A stretch of 64,000 nucleotides of DNA, taken from assembly GCA_021397835.1 (NCBI GenBank), contig JAJFZO010000049.1:67001-131000 (forward strand), in the 5' to 3' direction. The notes beneath the pieces were generated by a model. The model had not been told where the DNA came from. It did no database searches and saw nothing but the letters and a program-made list of their open reading frames with translations. Below are positions 32,150 through 43,739 of this stretch, piece by piece. Positions within the stretch are counted from its first letter, which is position 1, and each line of letters opens with the position of its first letter. The position numbers and the translations under genes were made by a program. The DNA is from Moringa oleifera (Eukaryota > Streptophyta > Magnoliopsida > Brassicales > Moringaceae).

Positions 32150-35100
32150 ATGTCAACTATAGGGCAGAGGGGGATTCATTACTTGCAGAAACTTAAAGCT
32201 GCCAACGTCCCTGCTGCTTTGATAGAAAAGGGTCAAAACCGTGTCATAGATGCCTCCCTTACTCTCATTCGTGAGAGGGCAAAGCTTAAGGTATTTGTTA
32301 TTTTGGTCTAGGGATCTTTTATGATGTGGCTATGGACAACTTAATATTGCTCTCAAGCAATGCCTTAAGCTGAATATTTTGTTTCAGTTTCTGCCCTCTA
32401 AGACTTCATTGTATTATGTTTATTCTTTGCCATGAATATCTTTCTTTATTCTGTTATTAAGTTACTTGTAAGTTTGCTCAAACTGTTTGCTACAATTTGG
32501 TTGTTCCATAAACAAGATTATTTTGACACAAGCTTGGCAATAGATCATGTGTATGTGAAGCTTAACATTTTTCTTTTCCTCCTAGGGAGAGCTTGTGCGT
32601 GCTTTAGGTGGAGCTGTAGCGTCATCCTCTCTTCTTGGAGTTCCTCTTGGACATAATTCATCGTTTCTTCAGGGGCCAGCATTTGCACCTCCTCGCATCA
32701 GGGAAGCTATCTGGTGTGGTAGCACAAACTCAGCAACTGAAGAAGGTAACTTGAGTTGCCTTTCAATGAACATTTGTATAGCTGATACATATGGTATTGC
32801 TCCTTTAGTGTTTTGGAAATGGCCATTTATGCTTCTTTGATATAAATAGAACATTTGTTTAGAAAATTCTTCTCATCCAATTTCCTATCTATAGGGTTAT
32901 TTTCTGAACTTCTCATAGAACTTAAGTTGACTTTCATGTTGCAAGAGAGGAATCTCCTCACATGCACGGTTGTTGTAAATATTTTACTTCTCACCCTAAC
33001 ATATCTTGTTTCTGGATAGAAATAAATGGTAGATTCATATCTGATCCCTGTGCTTACATGTAGTTGTCTATAATATTTTCACTCATATAACCCAAATGGT
33101 CTGAAACTACTAACTCATACTTGTACCATAAACTATATTCTAAACATCTAATTTATATGTTTCATGGTTCTGTTTAAATCTTTCTGCAACCTACCATTTT
33201 TGATGGTTTGATGTTGGGTAAATTACTAACATGTAATTAGAAGTTATGAGAACTTCTTCTTAATTTCAAATTATACACACATACATTGCAATTCGAGGAT
33301 AGTAATAGATATTAGCCATATAATTCTAGACTAGAGAAATGTTTTTGTTATTTCACCCTATTTATGAGGGTGTGCTGTAATAATTGCTTTTTTTTTTTTT
33401 TTGGTCTTTTTGTTATCTATGAGCACATGTACTTATATGATGGCCTGTGCAGGGAAAGAACTAAATGATCCACGAGTTTTAACTGATGTTGGAGACGTCC
33501 CTGTCCAAGAGATTCGAGATTGTGGTGTAGATGATGACAGATTAATGAATGTCATAAGTGAGTCTGTCAAGCTAGTGATGGAAGAGGTGACTAATAATTC
33601 TCTTTAAGCTTTTACCTGGAGATTAGTCATTGAAACGTGAAGTAAATGTTTCCTGTAATCTTTTTATGTGGCTTTTATCTATAAGCTTGGCCTTGTCTTC
33701 TTCTGCTACTGCATTGTGTTTTTACTTCTGTCGATGTATTTATGTCTGAGAAAGACTCTTTTGCATTGAACATTCGTTTGCATGAACACTCATTTGCTTA
33801 GAGCATTGTATGTCAAGTTTGAAAGTTCATAGAACATACAGACTTTCTATAAAAATACCTCACTAACATCAAATAGAAGAGTGGATGCTATTAATAGAAT
33901 GGAAATACTTCCCAAAAATGAGAGGAGTTGCTAGGTTCAGTGCTTTTTCCTCCCAATCCCAGCGTAACCATGGCTTTGCAGTGAATAATTCGAGTATCAT
34001 TTTGTTTTTGCAACTTTATTTCAATATTCTTTCCTTTGTTTATTTGTGAGGCATGATAGAGCTGTGATGCTGATTATACATCAGACAATAGACTGTTGCA
34101 AAGCATTATGCATATGTTTTCAACTCTTATGGGATAAGTATGCTCTATGTCAAGCGCTGACTAATCTGCCGAGGTCAAATCCCTTATCTTGCATGTTAAG
34201 GGCATTTTGTGCTCTTTGATTTTCACATGAACTATCCAACTCTGTCAATTGAAGAATTTATTGATTTTGACGTTTTTTTTTTAATGGCAATGTATTAATT
34301 GTTTGGGATGAGAACTTTTACAGTCTAAAAAGTTTTATGTGAGTTTCTGGTGACCTGTGGTTTGAAGACATATATCTAAGCTCTTTTAATGTTCATGCTT
34401 CATCAGGATCCACTGCGCCCCTTAGTTTTGGGAGGTGACCACTCTATAAGTTTTCCTGTTGTAAGAGCTGTCTCTGAAAAGCTTGGAGGACCTATTGATA
34501 TTCTTCATCTGGATGCCCACCCTGATATCTATGATGCCTTTGAAGGAAATAAGTATTCGCATGCATCTTCTTTTGCTCGAATCATGGAGGGTGGCTACGC
34601 TAGGCGTCTTTTGCAGGTACACTAAAAATTTTAGTATGTTTTTTTTTTTTGCAATTTTCAAAGTGTTACAAGTCAATGGAATAGTTATTAAGCAAGATAA
34701 TTATCTAAGTGACTGGTGTAACTATCAGCATCAAAGTTCCATACGTGGAAATGATTTGAATCTTGCTAGTATCTTTCTTGATACTGTCCATCTTAATATA
34801 TTTTAACTGTGGCTCATTTCTGTCAATTAACGCATAATTCTGGTATGACAGACAGAGAAATTTGAATGATTTTTTAGATGTTATTTTTTCAGTCCTTGAA
34901 TGCTAGGAGGTAAACAATATTTTGTTTTAGAACATGTAACTCAATTAATGGTGCAACTTCAGGGAGCAATGTAAATACCGTTAGGATATAATTGCACTTG
35001 ATTGCTGCATGCACATATGCATTGCCTAAATTTTGTAGTCTGTGCTGAAATAAAAAAGTTTAAAGCATTTAATGTTCTGAAATATGAATAATCTGTATCG

Positions 35101-36063
35101 GTATTCAAATCATCCTGATTGGTTTCCTTTGAGATTAAAATGGTAGCAAGTAGCAGGTTAAGCCAAAATCCTTGTGAGAGTAATAAATTGGAAGGTTTGG
35201 CATATTGTAGAGCCTGACAATGGAAGTCCTAGTAGTTGGATGTGCTAGGTATTTTCTATAAGCAACTAATTAACGAGAAGTGTCTCACGTAATTCTGATT
35301 CTTCAGGTTGGTATCAGATCAATAACATCTGAAGGGCGTGAACAAGGCAAACGGTTTGGCGTGGAGCAATATGAAATGCGAACATTTTCAAGAGATCGCC
35401 ATCTTCTGGAAAACCTGGTTTCTCTCTCTCTCTCTCGTGTATATGCATAGTTTTCTGATTGTATCATTTCTCCTGTCTCTAAAAGATACTTCTAATCATT
35501 CAAATAGTGAATTTTGGAAGGGACATCTTATCATTCAAATAGTGAATTTTGCAAGAGACAAACCTCTCAAAATTTCTTGACTGGTCAGAAAAAAATGCGG
35601 GAATTAGTAGATTTGGCTTTCATTACGATTGCCATATATCATGCTAGCTTTAGCCACTATGAAGCTTGAGTGCATCACCATTTAAGACAGCAGTTTTTTC
35701 TTAGTTGATGAGATCCAATATGGTTAAGAGTGGCATATTCGGTTGCTAATGTATTTACTTTGAAGGTCTTCTTATTTGTAAGTTTCTCGCATGTTACAAC
35801 AGAAACTCGGGGAAGGAGTAAAGGGTGTATATGTTTCTGTTGATGTGGACTGTCTTGATCCTGCCTTTGCTCCTGGAGTATCTCACATTGAGCCAGGAGG
35901 TCTCTCTTTTCGCGATGTTCTCAACATTCTCCATAACCTCGAAGGCAATGTGGTTGCTGCAGATGTGGTTGAGTTCAACCCACAGCGTGATACTGTTGAT
36001 GGAATGACAGCCATGGTTGCCGCCAAGCTTGTAAGAGAGCTGACTGCAAAGATGTCAAGGTGA
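32150..36063 (+). CDS. ARGAH: Arginase (arginine amidohydrolase), mitochondrial
   Basis: This enzyme hydrolyses arginine to ornithine and urea in mitochondria, serving nitrogen remobilisation, polyamine and proline synthesis, and wound responses. The exons are 32150-32290, 32586-32745, 33453-33586, 34407-34616, 35307-35417 and 35803-36063, giving 338 residues (Arabidopsis ARGAH1/2 about 342-344). The Arg/Ser-containing N-terminus is a plausible mitochondrial presequence. Manganese-binding motifs of the ureohydrolase family are complete: GGDHSIS (about residue 155), DAHPDIYDAF (about 181) and SVDVDCLDPAFAPG (about 265). Plant arginases are closer to agmatinases than to animal arginases; the surrounding sequence (PPRIREAIWCGSTN, MEGGYARRLLQVGIRS) matches the plant arginase group. 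A partial copy of the last ten codons lies just downstream in the 3' UTR (36081-36110). Confidence 0.95.
35493..35562 (+). repeat. Tandem 35-base duplication in arginase intron 5
   Basis: The core ATCATTCAAATAGTGAATTT begins at 35495 and again at 35530, and similarity continues through TTGG/CAAGG/AGACA. The unit is therefore 35 bases, repeated twice, with only a few differences. It lies wholly inside the intron 35418-35802. It looks like a recent slippage or unequal-exchange event without coding effect. Confidence 0.85.
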
Positions 36064-38056
36064 TACATCTTCCTACCTACCTTGTAAGAGATCTAACTAC
36101 AAGGATATCTTGTGTTTGACTATTAAAATATGAACTATTAGCCACATTTGGTGCACTCAGAGTTGGATAGATCCTTAATGGTAGCAAATTTTTGTCCGTT
36201 CTTTAACTTTGCTGGAACATTCGCTCAAGTTGATTGTAATATCTCGCTTGTCAATCTAGAAGTCTTTTTTGATAAATATACAATTCTAAGTAAAGAAAAG
36301 ATGATAATGATGCTTGTACCATATAGAAAGTTGTTCTTGTCTCCCAGTAAGATTAAATAACCCATGAACCACTTTATTGTTTGCAAGACTGCAGCATTTT
36401 ATGTTTAGGCCAAAGTAGAGCATCACTTAGTATTGTTGAAGTAAGGGCTCCAGCTCTGTTTCTACTGTATCCATCTCCACTTAATACATTGTAGAGATTT
36501 TATTTCTCTTATTTCTCTGGTTTAAAACTGATCTAACAACTCCAGTAATAATTTGGTGGAAGCAAAAGAGAAAATACCATAAGTAAACATAGGGAATTAT
36601 AAATTTTTTTATTTGACAATAATTTTAATTAAACTATTGTAGATTATCCCTTAATTTTGTAATGGAAAACCTGTCATTTAATCATTTAATTCAATCAAGA
36701 AATCTTGTTGAACTTGGAGAGCAATTATGGGGCAATTTGGCTATTAATTTTAGAATGTTTTGGTCATGAGTTACATCAGTCATTTTCTTGACAAGCCTAA
36801 GGGCAATTTTGACAATCTGAAAACCCCTCAATCACGAGCTGAAGATACGCATCCTTTCAGCTAAATCCAAATCGATAGAGCACTGCCTCCTCCATCATGA
36901 CCTTTCGCACCACTGCGACTGCCACTTTTTCCACCCATATTATTAAAACAATTCAGCATTCTTTGGCTGTGGTAACTTTATATTATGTCATCTGCTTGCT
37001 TTGAGAGAAATATTCTTTATATTGGAAATCAGCAATGTTGTCTGGATGATCATTCTATTCAATATCTCCAGTTCATGGTTATGCCAAACACGAGGACAAA
37101 TTTATCACATAAAAACTTGATCCTTCAAAAATTTAATAAGATTATGGTATGGATTAAACTCTTGATGGACTAATTAGCAAAAATAAAAGCCAGATAGAGA
37201 CATAAAATAAGTAAAAAGTGATACAGTCCGAGAAAGTATCAAATGGTAATTACAAGTGATTAGTGTTTATCAAATATTTGATATCAGAATACTAATAGAA
37301 AAATATCACTAGAACTTTACAAGATATAAATAAATCAATTTATAAGATTTTAAGGAAAAAAAAAAGTTCTTATGAGAAATAAGACAATTTTAATGCAAGT
37401 CATTTCTTTATAAATATTTTTTATAAGTTAATAAAAATTTATTTAAAAATAACTTAAGCGTGCTTACTCTTTAACTTACATTTACCATGTTTTCCGTTTT
37501 TTAAAATGTTTTTGTTGTGTTTACTTATTCAGAGTTTCTTTTCATTGCAAGAGGTAAACTGTTTGGTTCTTTATAATTTGTGTTTATTGTGATCTTTTCT
37601 TTACCTTTCTATGCCTCTTTTACGTTCTTTTTATTGTGTAGGCTAAACTGATTAATATTTTTTAATTTGTATTTATAATGTTTTTATTTAAATTCTTTTC
37701 TTTTTTTCTTTAACGTTTTATTCACGTATATTGTGAGTTCTTATTACACAGCCTGGATAGTGAAAATTCTGTTCTGCTGCCATCACACAGAAGCTGTGCC
37801 GATCCACACCTTCCGGGTGCGACATACAGGACGACATAGAGGACGTAAGAGAGAGGTGCCAATGTCAGTATGGCTTAGTCGGTTTTTCACTTCTGTTTGT
37901 GAAATTTGTCTATGCTGCCTTTCTGTTGACATCTCATTATATATTCAAGCAGCCCTCTCAATTCCAATGACTCTCTCTCTCTCTCTCTCTGTTGACATAT
38001 CATTTCTATAAGAAATACCCGATTGATTCATCTCCCTCGTTAAATTTCTTGGGATA
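36064..38056. other. Intergenic region: arginase 3' UTR and NPF7 promoter
   Basis: The arginase 3' UTR is followed by AT-rich spacer (36560-37720) with no credible coding frame. A (CT)n run occupies about 37971-37990. The sequence TCTGTTGACATMTCATT occurs twice (near 37922 and 37988), flanking that run. A short ORF from ATG at about 36897 is Thr/Ser-rich but stops quickly and shows no family match. I see no transposon ends. Confidence 0.45.
36081..36110 (+). repeat. Degenerate copy of the last ten arginase codons in the 3' UTR
   Basis: The 30 bases at 36028-36057 that encode LVRELTAKMS near the arginase C-terminus are repeated 53 bases downstream as CTTGTAAGAGATCTAACTAC followed by AAGGATATCT. 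There are six differences. Read codon by codon, the copy gives LVRDLTTRIS, in which every change is conservative. The copy is outside the reading frame and after the stop codon, so it is not translated in the main model. Confidence 0.75.
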
Positions 38057-40969
38057 ATGGAGACAAGACAAGACAGGGTAGGAGCTTCATCAGCCTGTAA
38101 TGACCCTAAGGTACAAGTAAGAATCAGAAAAGAAAGAAACAGTCCTTGCTACTTGCTACTTGCTTTCCTTTTATTCTCGCTTCACTGGCATTCTGATAGA
38201 AACTAAAGGATACCAAATTGATAGTGGAATTCTTTATTCTCTCTGTAATAAGAGATCACTTCGTTCTCTTCTTCTTATTTTCTTTCCTACCAAAATTTCC
38301 TGTTGCCTGCTTTCTTTTTCTTCTGCTTTTCCTCTCTTCCTCCCTGCAATAAGCCCTTCTGTTACTGTTTAGGTTTCTGCATGTTTGTATGTTCTCTTTC
38401 TCTTCAAGAATGAACGAGCTTTCCCAGTCTGCTTCTGCAACTTCATTTTGGGAATTTACATGTCTAGTCCTTGAAGAAATCTAATTTTCGACAAGAGTTG
38501 ATTCCCACTTCCCAAAGCAGTAATACAATCCAAAACATCATTAGATGTAGCCAGATGTTCCTACCTGGCAATCTAGCAATGATTCTGATGCTCTGCCATG
38601 TTTGGCCTTGTTCATAGAAAGATAAAAGAGAACGAATAACTGTAGTAAATACAGCTTCTACAATTCATCTTCTTTCTTGTTTGTTTTTGCTTACTGTAAA
38701 CTGTAAACTGTTGCTACTTCTGAAAGTGCAATCAGCCGTTTCTTTCACAGGTTTACTAACATTGGTACTTATTATTTCTGCATACGACCAATTTTAACTG
38801 AAGAGCAAAACCCAGGACCTTCCGAGTGCTTGCACGAGAGACGGGTCGCTTGATTGGCGTGGAAACCCGGCTGTACGAAGGAAGACTGGAGGATGGAGAT
38901 GTGCATTCTTGATACTGGGTATTCACTAGCTACCAATCTTGTTAGCTGTCCAGGCCAAAGTAGCACGCTTTTAGCTGAAAAAAAAAAATGAGAACCTGAA
39001 TGTTGAAATAAAAAATTTATTGGCTTTTCTTCTTCGTATTGTCATAGCTTGTCGATCTTGTTTATGACAGTGAATCAAGGCTTAGCAACTCTAGCATTTG
39101 CTGCAGTGGAGGTGAATATGGTTCTGTTCTCAAAGTCGGTACTAAGGCAAACAAATGCAGAGGCTGCAAACACGTTCACCAGATGGATGGGAACAGTCAA
39201 TCTCTTCTCTTTATTGGGTGCTTTTCTAAGTGATTCCTACTTGGGAAGACACCTGACTTGTGTCACCTTTCAGGTTGTCTTGATCACCGTAAGTAATCAG
39301 CTTCTGAAATCAGATACCCACCTCCGTTTCTTTCTTTAATCCGATACCCACTTCCCTGATTTCGCATTTGTGAAGTAAAGAAATGATCTTCTTCTATGAC
39401 TATGGCTATGGCTACACCTTAACTTTCATTACTTCTTTGCTTTTGGAAGGGGCTGGTTGCGCTATCGTTTTCAACGCAGTCATTTCTGCTTCGGCCTAAT
39501 GACTGTGGCAAAACAGGGCAAGTATGTGATCCTCACACACCAGCTGAAATTGCAATGTATTACGTATCAGTTTATCTAATCGCACTGGGAAATGGAGCCT
39601 CTGAGCCTGCACTTGCTACATTTGGAGCAGACCAGTTCGATGAGGAAAACGGTAGAGAAAAACAATCTAAGACTTCGTTCTACAGCTACTTCTATGTGGC
39701 GTTAAACCTCGGGTCCTTGGTTGCAGAGACGGTGTTGATTTATATGGAGAACATGGGGAATTGGGTGTTGGCCTTCTGGGTATCCACTGGCTCTGCAGTG
39801 ATAGCATATGCGTTGCTACTGAGTGGGACTTTGAGGTACAGGCACTTCAAACCTTCAGGTAATCCCATCTCCAGGTTCTTTCAGGTAATTGTGGCTTCTC
39901 TGAGGAAAATTAGACTTGAAATACCTTTGAACAGAGAAGAACTGTATGAAGTTCGTGGAAGGGAAGGTGAAAACAATGGCCTCAGAAATATTATCCACAC
40001 CAATGACTTCAAGTAAGTATCTCTGCTGATCAACTATAACCATAAATCATAGACCTATATGATTTGTATTGTGACAACAATTCCTCTGAGAAAACATGAA
40101 ATAGTTAGTAATTTGGTTGGTTGTTTCTAAAAACCAGGTTTCTTGATCGGTCGGCTATTGTCAGCCCTGGAGAAAACAGAGAAGAAGCCGCAAATCCATG
40201 GCGGCTCTGCACGATCACACAGGTGGAAGAAGTAAAATGCATATTACGGCTATTACCCATATGGTTTTGCACGATTTTGACCTCTGTAGTATTCGTACAA
40301 ATGCTCTCTCTCTTCGTCGAGCAAGGAGCCGCCATGAACACGGCAGTCTCAAGCTTCCACATGCCTCCAGCCAGCATGACTGCATTCGATATCGTAACAA
40401 CATCTGCTTTCATTCTACTCTATGACAAACTTCTCCTTCCTTTATACGTCAAGGTAACAAAAAAAGAGCCTAAACCTCTGTCTGAGCTACAAAGAATTGG
40501 AATAGGTCTCGCCATCGCCATAGTAGCCATGATCAACGCAGGCATCGTCGAGCAGTACAGGCTAAAATACGCAAGCAGAAGCGGCAAAGAGACAAGTTCT
40601 TTGAGCATCTTCTGGCAGACTCCGCAGTACGTTCTGGTTGGAGTGTCTGAAGCATTCGTTTACGTGGCACAAATGGAGTTTTTCGCATCGCAGACGCCGG
40701 ACAGATTGAAGAGCTTGGGGATTGGGCTGTCCATGTCTTCATCAGCACTGGGTAGTTACTTGTGCAGCTTGATCTTGACAATGGTGATGGCGATCACCTC
40801 TGCAAATGGGAAACCTGGTTGGATCCCTCCCAACTTAAATGATGGGCATCTGGACAGGTTCTTCTTTCTATCCGCAGTGCTCACCATGGTCGACTTGGGT
40901 TTTTTCATTGTTTGTGCTAGGCGGTATAAGAGCATATCATTTGAGAAGCTAAATGTAGATAACCATTGA
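38057..40969 (+). CDS. NPF7-clade nitrate/potassium transporter (NRT1/PTR family)
   Basis: A major-facilitator plasma-membrane transporter. The model has five exons: 38057-38110, 38804-38918, 39071-39288, 39450-40012 and 40138-40969, giving 593 residues and about twelve membrane segments. Exon 2 holds the family motif DGSLDWRGNPAVRRKTGGW; exon 1 (METRQDRVGASSACNDPK) is only 54 bases and is inferred from phase and splice sites. Exon 3 starts VNQGLATLAF, exon 4 has LGNGASEPALATFGADQFDE and the FYSYFYVALNLGSL helix. Exon 5 has NPWRLCTITQVEEVKCILRL, FVEQGAAMNTAVSSF and LSIFWQTPQYVLVGVSEAF. These agree closely with Arabidopsis NPF7.3/NRT1.5 and relatives, which load nitrate or release K+ at the xylem. 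The proton-coupling ExxER/K motif in helix 1 is absent, as in NRT1.5. The C-terminus is short, without the acidic tail of NRT1.5. Which NPF7 member this is remains open. Confidence 0.9.
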
Positions 40970-42024
40970 AGTAATGAAGGTTGGTGTCACTTATGATGAC
41001 GTGATGTAGTATTTGTTTGTTAATAAAGATTTGAAGGGTTGAGCTTTCATGAGAGGAACACGTTATAGTGATTAACAAATCGATTTTACTAAAGTGTGTG
41101 AGATCCAATATCCATTTTAGAAAGCCATGATTCTCCCCCGAATCAGACCTTAAAACTCAAACTTGTTCCAACGATTGACTCCACAGAAATCAAACCTAAA
41201 AGCTTTTGCCTGTGCTCTCTTTGCTCTGGTGCAACGCTATTGTCTTCTAGCTTTATCTCAACATCTTCAGGTATTCTCAAAACTTCATCAAATTTATAAC
41301 ACCGTGTTGCTCCTTCATGGTATGGTACCGTACATGAACGTGGTAGCCATCCTTTCATAAGCAATCTACCCATAACATTTAGGATAATTGAATTGTATCC
41401 TTTGTTGAGCCCTTCCCTACCTGTCTCAAAGTTGTTCGCTCAGTTTTCACTTCTGGAATGCTAACATGATTGTTGTCGGAAAAATAAAAAGAAGTCAATC
41501 TTTCTAAGAAGCTTTTTGGGTATACCCATATGCTCCAATCATGTCATCTTCGGATAAAATCACTCCTTTTCTTTTGCTTTTTGTTGGCTTTGTCCCTACA
41601 GATTTTAGGCAATTAAACAAGATGAATATAAATATGTTGGGTTTTTCAAATTAATGATATTTGGAAGAATTAGTTTTGCAAAAGTTCACACCTTTGATGA
41701 AAAGTAGCTCTTTAGTTCTGTCTATGACTGCTTTGTGTTCATCTAATTATCTCAGTAGCCCAAAGTTTCTCTTTTCACAGCAACTTGTCAAGGCCTTTCA
41801 ATCTCGTGGGACCATGCTGATATAAAAGATGAAGCTTTCAGTAATCGTAGTTATGGTTTACGAGTGGTTCTTGAACGCTCAGGAGAGTGAAGCACGGATT
41901 CCAGAAGAAATGGCAGAATTTCATGGTGCCCTTCCATGAAAAACGACACCGTGTATGTCTAAATAGACTCCTCATCTCTGGGTGCGCGGCATGCGCCAGT
42001 TAGCTCTCTCTCTCTCCGCCTGAA
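40970..42024. other. Intergenic region: NPF7 3' UTR and GCP1 promoter
   Basis: A poly(A) signal AATAAA lies at 41022-41027 for NPF7. A minus-strand ORF of 76 codons (41373-41143) has an unusually protein-like middle (KFDEVLRIPEDVEIKLEDNS) but no family I recognise. A TATAAAAG at 41821-41828 is a candidate TATA box for GCP1, and a 36-codon ORF follows at 41829-41939. A short CT run at 42004-42017 is in the GCP1 leader. The stretch could hide a decayed gene, but nothing is certain. Confidence 0.45.
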
Positions 42025-43702
42025 ATGGTGTCTTCCCTATTAACACTATCTTCGACCATTTCCCGCCTAAAATTCCTGCCGAAACCCTCCCTTCCCGAGT
42101 CAGTAAAATTTCTCAGAATACGGAAACATCAGAAGCAACAACTAAGAGGACCCACGTGGTCACCTCTCTCTTCTTCCTCATTCAGTTCTCTAACAACCAA
42201 TATTTCCACTTTGAGAAACCTTGCTTCCCCGAAACCAGGGAATGAAATTCTGGGCCATAGAAACGATTTGGTTGTTCTTGGCATAGAAACGAGCTGCGAT
42301 GACACCGCGGCTGCAGTTGTAAGCTTTTAATTGTGTTTTGCTTTGGTGTTTTTATTGTTGGTACTTGTGATTTTGTGTTGATTCTAATAGGTATTGCTTT
42401 TGCCTTCTCTTTCCCTTTGGTTCTGGATTTGTGATTCTAGGTGAGAGGCAATGGTGAAATTCTCAGCCAAGTTGTGTCTTCTCAGGTAAGTATTATTTTA
42501 TTTGATTTTGTTCAGTCAATGCAGTCTTAAAATTCTCAAATTTGTCTGTAAGGGACCTAATCGTTTATAATGCTCACTATTTTCCAAACTTGATTTTATG
42601 CTTCTAATCCCTTGCTAAGAGTTTCAAGTTAATGTTTTGGACCAATGCTGTTAGACTAAGTTCATGTTTAAGTTTCTTTTTCTTTTTAGCTTTATTCTCA
42701 AAGCTAGAATTAAATGTTGATTGATTTCATTGGGGCAATAGTAAGGATGTAAACAAAGAAATGCTGAAGATTGGATGAGAGATAGTCTTATCAAGATACC
42801 TTTAGCTTTTCTAAGGGTATTAGTTTTTTCATTGATAGGCACTATCAAAGTCCAGTTACTTTCTTTATGAGTTTGAAAGGCGACCTCTCTTTGTAAGATT
42901 CACATCTAAGGAGTAGGTTATTGAAGTAGGAAGAAGATTGTCCATGTAACCAGAGCAGGTTCCACTGCAGAGAGAAAAAAAGGAAAAAAGAGGCAAAGGC
43001 ATATAAAGTATGGTGCATTATTGAGAAGGGTTATCAGATGTCAAAGGATTCTTCATTAATGACCTTACATACCATGAGTATTAAAATTTTCTGGGGAATG
43101 TATGACAAGAAATCAAATGGTTTGATATGATGTGGATGGATTTATGAAGGTTCAATGTAGCATGAACAAAGAGTAGCATACACAAAGGGTATATAAGACG
43201 GTATGTTAAAATTGTTATTTCATGCTTGTTGGCCATTTTGGTGATAGTTCTGAATAAGTAACTTGGTTCAAGTAGAAGGTGCTAGGTAGAGGATAGGAGG
43301 CTGTAGAGTTTTCTATCAAAAGGAAGGAAAAGGAAGGTTTAAATTTGTGGGCCAAGGCTGTTCATACGCAAATCAGCCTAGGATTAAAGCGGACAATAAC
43401 TCAGAAAGGCAGTTCTGCAAGTCGTTGGGCTTGGTTATACCTGTGTGGAATGGCACCTTTGAATATAATCTATCTGCTTTTAGGGGCGATTTCACAAACC
43501 TGTTGAATAGAATATGATGATTGTGAGCTCTAGTTATTAAAAGTATGAAACTAAATGAAATTTGGAGAAGGATAATCACAATAAAATAAAATTCTTAATT
43601 TTACCGTTTTACAGCTGTTATTACAAAGCTGCTAAAGGATAAAGTGACAATAATTTTACTATGATATACATTCGAACCATCACTCTACTTTCAAGGAGTA
43701 TA

Positions 43703-43739
<37 letters not shown>

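Noticed and set aside
36897..36995. Short Thr/Ser-rich ORF that resembles a mitochondrial presequence
   Set aside because: It stops after about thirty codons, lies in AT-rich spacer, and has no following exon that I can recognise.
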